Part shown: piece after piece, positions 57,587 to 64,000 of the stretch
Numbering within the stretch: the stretch's first letter is position 1
How the letters are laid out: each line of letters starts with the position of its first letter
Assembly: GCF_001439845.1 (NCBI RefSeq)
Contig: NZ_JYLO01000012.1
Span: forward strand, 62,001 to 126,000
Length of the DNA stretch: 64,000 bases
Origin: Pseudomonas lactis
Lineage (GTDB): Bacteria > Pseudomonadota > Gammaproteobacteria > Pseudomonadales > Pseudomonadaceae
Direction of reading: 5' to 3'
The notes under the pieces: generated by a model
Database searches by the model: none
Seen by the model: only the letters and a program-made list of their open reading frames with translations
What the model was told of the DNA's origin: nothing
Program-made: the position numbers and the translations under genes

Positions 57587-59766
57587 GCGCTATCGGCAAA
57601 CCCCTGGACCGCGTCGACGGTCTGCTCAAGGTCACCGGCCAAGCGCGCTACGCCGGTGAATTTCCCGAGAACGGCCTGCTGCATGGCAGCGTGGTGTCGA
57701 GTTCGATCGCCAAAGGCCGGGTGGTGCGCATCGATGCGTCCAAGGCGTTGGCGTTGCCGGGTGTGGTGGACGTGATCCATCACCTTAACCGGCCGAACAT
57801 CGCCAGCTATGACGAGGCGTTCGCCGATGCCGATGCGGCCGATGGCTCGCCCTTTCGCCCGCTGTATAACGATCGCGTGCTCTACAGCGGCCAGCCCCTG
57901 GCCCTGGTGATCGCCGATAACCTTGAACTGGCGCGGCATGCCGGCTCACTGGTGCTGATCGACTACGCGCCTGAAGCCTTCGAAACCGACCTGCTCACCC
58001 AGCAAGCGGCGGCGCACCCGTCGCCCCAGAGCCCACCCAAACCGCGAGGCAACTTCGAGGCTGAATGGGCCGGTGCTGCAATCAGTCTGGACTTGCACTA
58101 CAGCACGCCCATCGAGCATCACAATCCGATGGAGCCCCACGCCAGCACCGTGCTGTATCAGCCCGACGGCAGCCTGCATATTCACGACAAGACCCAAGGC
58201 CCGCAGAACTGCCAGGCCTATGTGCAAAAAGTCTTCGGCTTGGATAAGAGCCAGGTGCGCATCTTTGCCGCTTTCGTCGGTGGCGCCTTCGGTTCGGGCC
58301 TGCGCCCGCAATACCAATTGCCGCTCGCGGTGATGGCGGCCATGGCGCTCAAGCGCTCGGTGCGCGTCACCCTGACGCGCCAGCAGATGTTCACCTTCGG
58401 CTATCGCCCGCGCACCTTGCAGCGTTTGCAGATGGGCGCCGCCGCCAATGGGCGCTTGCTGGCGCTGGGGCATACCGCGATTGGCCAGACGTCGCGCTTC
58501 GAGGATTTCAGCGAGCACGTGGTGGAGTGGAGCGGCATGCTCTATCACTGCGACAACGTGCAACTGACCTACAAGCTGGCGCCGTTGGACGTGTTTACCC
58601 CACTGGACATGCGCGCCCCCGGTGCGGCACTGGGTGTGATCGGCCTAGAATGTGCCATGGACGAACTGGCCTGCGCCCTGGCCATCGATCCGGTGCAATT
58701 GCGCCTGATCAACTACGCCGAACGTAACCAGAACGAAGACAAACCCTGGTCGAGCAAGGCCCTGCGCGAGTGCTACAGCGAAGGCGCCGAACGCTTCGGC
58801 TGGAGCCAGCGCAACCCGGAACCGCGCAGCATGCGCGACGGCCGCCAGTTGATCGGCTGGGGCATGGCCGGCGGCGTGTGGGAAGCCATGCAGATGAAGG
58901 CCAGCGCCAAGGCGCGCCTCGATGCCGAGGGCACGCTCACCGTCAGCAGCGCCACCACCGACATTGGCACCGGCACCTATACCGTGATGACCCAGATCGC
59001 CGCCCAGGCCAGTGGCGTGGCGATGGCCGACGTGCGCTTTGTGCTGGGCGATTCGTCGTTGCCCACTGCGCCGTTGCAGGGTGGCTCGTTTACCGTCTCG
59101 TCTGTCGGCACTGCCGTGCAGCAAGCGTGCGAAGCGCTGAATGCCAAGTTGCTGGAGATCGCCCGGCAGACTTACCCGGTATTCAAGGAGGCCGATTCGG
59201 TTCGGTTTGAAGACGGCCAGCTACACAGCGGTGACGTGAGCGTGTCGTTGGCGCAATTGGTCAAGGACAGCGGTGAAGAGGCCCTGGAGGTACAGGTCGA
59301 CAGCCAGCCCGACAAGAAGCGCGAGGGTTATGCCAGCGCTACTCACTCGGCGGTGTTCGTCGAAGTGCGGGTCGACGAAGACCTGGGCACCATCAAGGTC
59401 AGCCGTGTGGTCAGCGCCATTGCCGCCGGGCGCGTGGTTAACCCCAAGATGGCTCGCAGCCAGATCCTCGGCGGCGTGGTGTGGGGCATTGGTATGGCGC
59501 TGCATGAAGAGACCCAGGTGGACCATGAACTGGGGCGCTACATGAACCACAGCCTGGCCGAATACCACATCCCGGTTAACGCCGATATCGGCGAGATTGA
59601 CGTGCTGTTTGTCGAAGAACACGACGAGGTGGTCAATGCGCTGGGTTCCAAGGGCGTAGGGGAGATCGGTATTGTCGGCGTGGCGGCGGCGGTGGCGAAT
59701 GCGATTCACCATGCCACCGGCAAGCGGGTGCGGGAGTTTCCGATTACCTTGGATAAGGTGCTTTAA
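57583..59766 (+). CDS. Molybdenum hydroxylase large subunit (YagR/PaoC-like aldehyde/purine oxidoreductase)
   Basis: 727 residues of the xanthine-oxidase fold with molybdopterin. KPLDRVDGLLKVTGQARYAGE begins the first domain, FVGGAFGSGLRPQYQLP and DMRAPGAALG lie around the molybdopterin pocket, and the base glutamate is in GSKGVGEIGIVGVAAAVANA near residue 695. The P-x-x-P-like substrate residues of xanthine dehydrogenase are not obvious, so aldehyde oxidation as in PaoABC is more likely than purine oxidation. No XdhC/PaoD maturation factor gene is adjacent. A REP doublet follows. Confidence 0.92.
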   Translation: MSAIGKPLDRVDGLLKVTGQARYAGEFPENGLLHGSVVSSSIAKGRVVRIDASKALALPGVVDVIHHLNRPNIASYDEAFADADAADGSPFRPLYNDRVLYSGQPLALVIADNLELARHAGSLVLIDYAPEAFETDLLTQQAAAHPSPQSPPKPRGNFEAEWAGAAISLDLHYSTPIEHHNPMEPHASTVLYQPDGSLHIHDKTQGPQNCQAYVQKVFGLDKSQVRIFAAFVGGAFGSGLRPQYQLPLAVMAAMALKRSVRVTLTRQQMFTFGYRPRTLQRLQMGAAANGRLLALGHTAIGQTSRFEDFSEHVVEWSGMLYHCDNVQLTYKLAPLDVFTPLDMRAPGAALGVIGLECAMDELACALAIDPVQLRLINYAERNQNEDKPWSSKALRECYSEGAERFGWSQRNPEPRSMRDGRQLIGWGMAGGVWEAMQMKASAKARLDAEGTLTVSSATTDIGTGTYTVMTQIAAQASGVAMADVRFVLGDSSLPTAPLQGGSFTVSSVGTAVQQACEALNAKLLEIARQTYPVFKEADSVRFEDGQLHSGDVSVSLAQLVKDSGEEALEVQVDSQPDKKREGYASATHSAVFVEVRVDEDLGTIKVSRVVSAIAAGRVVNPKMARSQILGGVVWGIGMALHEETQVDHELGRYMNHSLAEYHIPVNADIGEIDVLFVEEHDEVVNALGSKGVGEIGIVGVAAAVANAIHHATGKRVREFPITLDKVL

Positions 59767-59767
59767 A

Positions 59768-59858
59768 ATGTGGGAGCGGGCTTGCTCGCGAATGCGGTGG
59801 TTCAGTCAGTGATGTACTGAATGACACACTGCATTCGCGAGCAAGCCCGCTCCCACAT
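59768..59858. repeat. REP doublet (REPIN), GCGGGC type
   Basis: Inverted pair of GGGAGCGGGCTTGCTCGCG cores starting 2 bases after the molybdenum-hydroxylase operon stop, between convergent genes. Confidence 0.92.
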
Positions 59859-59893
59859 TGACTGTATTCCAACCTCAGGTCGGGCGGTGACGC

Positions 59894-61138
59894 CTATAAC
59901 TTGGTTTCTTCCACCGGCACATGCATGCGATCCCGGTTAGCCAGGGTCGGGAACAGCTTGATCCACACCCCAGTCACCACCAGCGTGCCAACCCCGCCCA
60001 TCACCACCGCAGGCACGGTGCCAAACCAGTGGGCGGTTATCCCGGATTCGAACTCGCCCAATTGATTCGAGGCGCCGATAAACAGGCCATTGACCGCACT
60101 CACCCGCCCGCGCATTTCATCCGGCGTTTCCAACTGCACGAACGACGCACGGATCACCATGCTGATCATGTCCGCCGCGCCCAGTACCACCAGCACCGCC
60201 AGGGAAAACCAGAATGAGGTCGACAGGCCGAAGGCAATGGTTGCTACGCCAAACACGCCGACGGCGGTGAACATCACGCGGCCCACCTGGCGGTCGACCG
60301 AAAAGCGCGCCAGCCACAGTGACATCAGCAACGCGCCCACGGCCGGCGCCGACCGCAGCAGGCCCAGGCCCCAGGCGCCGGTCAGCAAGATGTCCTTGGC
60401 GAACACCGGCAACAGCGCGGTGGCGCCGCCCAGCAGCACGGCAAACAGGTCCAGGGAGATGGCGCCGAGAATGTCCGGGCGGCTGCGGATAAAGCGAATG
60501 CCGGCCAGCAGCGAGTCCATGGTGGCCTTGGCTTTGTTCAGCGGGGTCTGGCGTGCGGGCAGGTTCAGGGTCAGCACGCAGGCGATCAGGTACAGCGCCA
60601 CGGTGGGGCCGTACACCCACACGCTGCCAAACGCGTAAAGCAGGCCGCCCAGGGCCGGTGCGACGATGGTCGCCAGTTGCTGGGCCGATTGCGAAGCGGC
60701 CACGGCGCGGGGGAACAGCGCGCTGGGCACGATGCTCGGCAACAGCGCCTGGGTGGTGGGCATTTCAAATGAACGGGCGGCGCCCAGCAGGAAGGCGAGG
60801 ATAAAGATCATCTCACGGGTCACGTTGCCGGTCAGGCCACCGATGGCCAGGGACAAGGCAATCAGCGCTTGTAAGGTCTGGCAGATGGCTGCGACCCGGC
60901 GGCGTTCGTAGCGATCCGCCACGTGCCCGGTGTGCAGCATGAACAGTACGCGCGGTATGAATTCCACCAGGCCGACCAGGCCCAGGTCCAGCACATTGCC
61001 GGTCAGTTGGTAGAGGTTCCAGCCGATCGCCACGGTGAGCATCTGGAAACCGCTGGCGGTAAAGATCCGCGCCAGCCAGAACGCGATGAAAGGGCGGTGG
61101 TGACGTAACAGCAACGCAGGTTCACTGGGCATCGGCAA
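59894..61138 (-). CDS. MFS exporter (DHA3/EntS-like)
   Basis: 414-residue inner-membrane transporter with 12 predicted helices. The N-terminal FIAFWLARIFTASGFQMLTVAIGWNLYQLTG and the loop GHVADRYERRRVAAICQT (motif A) place it in the drug:H+ antiporter-3 branch that includes enterobactin exporter EntS. Substrate unknown. An alternative ATG two codons downstream exists. It is divergent from cioAB with about 310 bases between. Confidence 0.82.
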   Translation of the reverse strand: MPMPSEPALLLRHHRPFIAFWLARIFTASGFQMLTVAIGWNLYQLTGNVLDLGLVGLVEFIPRVLFMLHTGHVADRYERRRVAAICQTLQALIALSLAIGGLTGNVTREMIFILAFLLGAARSFEMPTTQALLPSIVPSALFPRAVAASQSAQQLATIVAPALGGLLYAFGSVWVYGPTVALYLIACVLTLNLPARQTPLNKAKATMDSLLAGIRFIRSRPDILGAISLDLFAVLLGGATALLPVFAKDILLTGAWGLGLLRSAPAVGALLMSLWLARFSVDRQVGRVMFTAVGVFGVATIAFGLSTSFWFSLAVLVVLGAADMISMVIRASFVQLETPDEMRGRVSAVNGLFIGASNQLGEFESGITAHWFGTVPAVVMGGVGTLVVTGVWIKLFPTLANRDRMHVPVEETKL

Positions 61139-61448
61139 TCAGGTCGGCAGCGGGAGAAGGGCGAGATTAGCATCAAGCTGTAACAAATAGTTGCAAGAAC
61201 TGAGCTGAGGCAAGCTGTCACGCGGCAAAAGACCACACAGTCCTACAGCAAAAATGGGACTACTCTTTCAACGATGCTTGATCCAGATCAAAACCTGCCC
61301 CGGGATTGTTCTGGCGGCCGCAAGGCCAGATTCCCCACGCGATGGGTAATAAAAGAAACGAATTGAAATTCGCCACACTCCATATCCGTGGGGGCAGTGG
61401 GTGCAGGCTCCCAGCCAGCAGCCGGTATTACCTGACAGAGGAAGACTT
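61139..61448. other. Divergent control region of the MFS exporter and cioAB
   Basis: 310 bases without a protein gene. It contains a perfect ANR/FNR box at 61278-61291; no clear sigma70 pair could be assigned by eye for either side. No REP element is present. Confidence 0.6.
61278..61291. promoter_or_regulatory. ANR/FNR box upstream of cioAB
   Basis: TTGATCCAGATCAA is a perfect match to the ANR/FNR consensus TTGAT-N4-ATCAA. It lies about 158 bases before cioA. In P. aeruginosa ANR represses cioAB at low oxygen, so the same control is likely here. Confidence 0.82.
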
Positions 61449-62888
61449 ATGTTCGGTTTGGAGGCGCTAGATCTCGCCCGAATTCAATTCGCGTTCACCA
61501 TCTCATTCCACATCCTGTTCCCGGCGATCACCATCGGCCTGGCCAGTTACCTTGCGGTGCTGGAGGGCTTGTGGCTCAAGACCCATAACGACACCTACCG
61601 TGACCTCTACCATTTCTGGTCGAAGATCTTTGCCGTCAACTTCGGCATGGGCGTGGTATCGGGCCTGGTCATGGCCTACCAGTTCGGCACCAACTGGAGC
61701 CGGTTCTCGGACTTCGCCGGCTCTGTCACCGGGCCGTTGCTGACGTACGAAGTGCTCACGGCCTTCTTCCTAGAGGCCGGTTTCCTGGGCGTGATGTTGT
61801 TCGGCTGGAACAAGGTGGGGCGCAAGCTGCACTTCTTCGCCACGGTGATGGTGGCCGTGGGTACGTTGATCTCCACGTTCTGGATTCTTGCCTCCAACAG
61901 CTGGATGCAGACGCCCCAGGGCTTTGAAATCATCGATGGCCGCGTGATCCCGACCGACTGGCTGGCGGTGATCTTCAACCCGTCGTTCCCCTATCGCCTG
62001 ATGCACATGGCCACGGCTGCTTTTGTTGCCACGGCGTTCTTCGTCGGCTCGTCGGCGGCCTGGCATCTGCTGCGCGGCAAGGACAACCCGGCGATCCGCA
62101 AAATGCTCTCGATGGCGATGTGGATGGCGCTGATCGTTGCGCCCATCCAGGCAGTGATCGGCGACTTCCATGGCCTTAATACCCTCAAACATCAGCCGGC
62201 CAAAATCGCGGCGATTGAAGGCCACTGGGAAAATATCGGCAACGAGCCCACGCCGTTGATCCTGTTCGGCTGGCCGGACATGAAAGCCGAGAAAACCAAA
62301 TACGCCGTCGAGATTCCGTACCTGGGCAGCCTGATCCTGACTCACTCCCTGGACAAGCAGGTGCCGGCGCTCAAGGAGTTCCCGCCTGAAGACCGCCCCA
62401 ACTCGACCATTGTGTTCTGGTCGTTCCGGGTCATGGTCGGCCTGGGGTTCCTGATGATCTTCACCGGTCTGTTCAGCCTGTGGCTGCGCCGGGGCGACAA
62501 GATGTACACGTCCAAGCCGTTCCTGTACCTGGCGTTGTGGATGGGCCCATCTGGCCTGATTGCGATTCTGGCCGGTTGGTTCACCACCGAAATCGGTCGT
62601 CAGCCCTGGGTGGTCTACGGGTTGATGCGCACGGCGGATGCCTCCTCCGGGCATAGCCTGACGCAGATGACCATCACCCTGGTGTTGTTCGTGGTGGTGT
62701 ACTTCGCGCTGTTCGGCGCGGGCCTGGGCTACATGATGCGCCTAGTGCGCAAAGGCCCTGTAACCCACGACAGTACTGAGCCAGCCCACGGCGGCCCTGG
62801 CCAGAAACGCACCCCCGCGCGTCCGTTGTCTGCTGCCGACGATGGCAGTGATAACGACCACGACCACATCCAGCACAAGGGGAATTGA
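61449..62888 (+). CDS. cioA: Cyanide-insensitive terminal oxidase subunit I
   Basis: 479-residue cytochrome bd-type quinol oxidase subunit I from the ATG at 61449 after AGAGGAAG. MFGLEALDLARIQFAFTISF leads to the haem-ligand histidine H21, and the early GLASYLAVLEGLWLKT is typical of CioA. The quinol-binding loop is short, as in cyanide-insensitive oxidases of Pseudomonas. Nine or so membrane helices. The extended C-terminus (about 450-479) is hydrophilic and histidine-rich (DNDHDHIQH). It ends one base before the cioB ATG. Confidence 0.94.
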   Translation: MFGLEALDLARIQFAFTISFHILFPAITIGLASYLAVLEGLWLKTHNDTYRDLYHFWSKIFAVNFGMGVVSGLVMAYQFGTNWSRFSDFAGSVTGPLLTYEVLTAFFLEAGFLGVMLFGWNKVGRKLHFFATVMVAVGTLISTFWILASNSWMQTPQGFEIIDGRVIPTDWLAVIFNPSFPYRLMHMATAAFVATAFFVGSSAAWHLLRGKDNPAIRKMLSMAMWMALIVAPIQAVIGDFHGLNTLKHQPAKIAAIEGHWENIGNEPTPLILFGWPDMKAEKTKYAVEIPYLGSLILTHSLDKQVPALKEFPPEDRPNSTIVFWSFRVMVGLGFLMIFTGLFSLWLRRGDKMYTSKPFLYLALWMGPSGLIAILAGWFTTEIGRQPWVVYGLMRTADASSGHSLTQMTITLVLFVVVYFALFGAGLGYMMRLVRKGPVTHDSTEPAHGGPGQKRTPARPLSAADDGSDNDHDHIQHKGN

Positions 62889-62889
62889 G

Positions 62890-63897
62890 ATGGGTATTGA
62901 TCTTCCGCTGATCTGGGCCGTGATCATCATCTTCGGCATCATGATGTACGTGGTCATGGACGGCTTCGACCTGGGGATCGGCATTCTTTTCCCGTTTATC
63001 CCGGGCAAAGTCGACCGTGACGTGATGATGAACACCGTGGCGCCCGTATGGGACGGCAACGAAACCTGGCTGGTACTTGGCGGCGCGGCGTTGTTCGGCG
63101 CGTTCCCGCTGGCCTATTCGGTGGTGTTGTCGGCGCTGTACCTGCCGCTGATCCTGATGCTGATCGGGCTGATCTTCCGCGGCGTGGCCTTTGAGTTCCG
63201 CTTCAAGGCCAAGGACCACAAGCGTCACCTGTGGGATAAGGCGTTTATTGGCGGCTCGCTGGCGGCGACCTTCTTCCAGGGCGTGGCGCTGGGTGCCTTT
63301 ATCGACGGCATCCCCGTGGTGGACCGCCAGTTCGCCGGCGGCTCACTGGACTGGCTCACGCCGTTCACGATGTTCTGCGGCGTGGCGCTGATCGTGGCGT
63401 ATGCCTTGCTCGGCTGCACCTGGCTGATCATGAAGACCGAAGGCAAGTTGCAGGAGCAGATGCACAACCTGGCGCGGCCTTTGGCGTTTGTAGTGTTGGC
63501 GGTGATCGGCATCGTCAGCATCTGGACGCCGCTGACCCACCCGGAAATCGCCTCGCGCTGGTTTACCCTGCCGAATCTGTTCTGGTTCCTGCCGGTGCCG
63601 ATCCTGGTGCTGGTCACCATGTACGGTTTGATCCGCGCCGTGGCACGTAACGCGCACTACACGCCGTTCTTGCTGACGCTGGTGCTGATTTTCCTCGGCT
63701 ACAGCGGCCTGGGGATCAGCCTGTGGCCGAATATCATCCCGCCGTCCGTGTCGATCTGGGATGCCGCCGCGCCGCCGCAAAGCCAGGGCTTCATGCTGGT
63801 GGGCACGCTGTTCATCATCCCGTTCATCCTGGGCTACACCTTCTGGAGCTACTACGTGTTCCGCGGCAAGGTCACCCACGAAGACGGCTATCACTAG
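62890..63897 (+). CDS. cioB: Cyanide-insensitive terminal oxidase subunit II
   Basis: 335-residue subunit II from the ATG at 62890 (MGIDLPLIWAVIIIFGIMMY). Eight membrane helices are expected. DGFDLGIGILFPFIPGK and NTVAPVWDGNETWLVLGGAALFGAFP are the conserved subunit II segments, and the late FMLVGTLFIIPFILGYTFWSYYVFRGKV matches CioB/CydB. Transcribed with cioA; followed after 12 bases by a small DUF2474 gene. Confidence 0.94.
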   Translation: MGIDLPLIWAVIIIFGIMMYVVMDGFDLGIGILFPFIPGKVDRDVMMNTVAPVWDGNETWLVLGGAALFGAFPLAYSVVLSALYLPLILMLIGLIFRGVAFEFRFKAKDHKRHLWDKAFIGGSLAATFFQGVALGAFIDGIPVVDRQFAGGSLDWLTPFTMFCGVALIVAYALLGCTWLIMKTEGKLQEQMHNLARPLAFVVLAVIGIVSIWTPLTHPEIASRWFTLPNLFWFLPVPILVLVTMYGLIRAVARNAHYTPFLLTLVLIFLGYSGLGISLWPNIIPPSVSIWDAAAPPQSQGFMLVGTLFIIPFILGYTFWSYYVFRGKVTHEDGYH

Positions 63898-63909
63898 GAG
63901 GGTTGAAAC

Positions 63910-64000
63910 ATGTCTAAACCTTCGTTGCACGAGATTGAACAGGCCGAGAAGCAGCCGTTGTGGCGGCGTCTGGGGTGGCTGGCGATGATCTGGACCGGCA
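63910..64000 (+). CDS. DUF2474 small membrane peptide of the Cio oxidase, partial
   Basis: Starts at ATG 63910 after TAGGAGGG and runs off the window after 30 codons (MSKPSLHEIEQAEKQPLWRR, then LGWLAMIWTG). Small DUF2474 proteins with PLWRRLGWL and a single following membrane helix regularly follow cioAB and are thought to be CydX-like accessory subunits. The C-terminal end lies outside the window. Confidence 0.75.
   Translation, partial: MSKPSLHEIEQAEKQPLWRRLGWLAMIWTG

Overview
The window is chromosomal DNA of a Pseudomonas of the P. fluorescens group. Three things support this: the gene order corC-ybeY-phoH-miaB-DUF1820-Sel1-hemL-thiE-thiD-ladS-aidB-amn-rluE is, as I recall, also that of P. 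aeruginosa; sixteen GC-rich palindromic REP doublets (REPINs) sit between genes; and the codon use is GC-rich throughout. I see no phage, insertion sequence, CRISPR array, rRNA or tRNA. The first gene (corC) and the last (a cioAB-linked DUF2474 peptide) are cut by the window edges.

Layout. 1-3.3 kb: minus-strand tRNA/ribosome maturation block (miaB, phoH-like, ybeY, start of corC). 3.3-7.3 kb: DUF1820, a Sel1-repeat protein, and the cofactor operon thiD-thiE-hemL. 7.5-14.4 kb: the hybrid sensor kinase LadS, AidB-like acyl-CoA dehydrogenase, AMP nucleosidase, RluE. 14.5-17.7 kb: an Lrp regulator, a possible small RNA, a DUF6515 exported protein, a FieF-type metal exporter and a lipoprotein. 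17.9-24.5 kb: HrpB helicase, an EEP-fold protein with altered active site, a YciC-type membrane protein, DUF2076, and an NYN nuclease next to a DEDDh exonuclease. 24.6-28.1 kb: an acyl-carrier-like orphan, a second Lrp regulator, an EamA exporter and RhlE. 28.2-36.3 kb: metabolic and hydrolase genes (flavoprotein, deacetylase-like, GNAT, TesB, HAD, alpha/beta hydrolase, YpfJ, lipoprotein, EamA).

36.3-41.9 kb is a quinate/shikimate catabolic cluster: MFS importer, QuiC dehydroshikimate dehydratase, TetR regulator, quinate/shikimate dehydrogenase and type II dehydroquinase. Together they would convert quinate and shikimate to protocatechuate. A shared 22-bp sequence lies in both control regions. 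42.1-51.8 kb is a complete haem acquisition locus, hasI-hasS-hasR-hasA-hasD-hasE-hasF: haemophore, its type I secretion system, its TonB receptor and the cell-surface signalling pair, with Fur-like boxes and a terminator that separates hasA from the exporter genes. 52-55.5 kb: a DUF4160/DUF2442 pair, trmA and a purine permease. 55.5-59.8 kb: DUF4879 and a three-subunit molybdenum hydroxylase. 59.9-64 kb: an MFS exporter and the cyanide-insensitive oxidase genes cioAB, behind a perfect ANR/FNR box.

Most of the window is conserved Pseudomonas core. The points most worth a second look are the shared quinate operator, the candidate structured RNA at 15.1-15.3 kb, the NYN/DEDDh nuclease pair, the carrier-like protein without its serine, the DUF4160/DUF2442 pair, the shortened receiver loop in LadS and the REPIN distribution.
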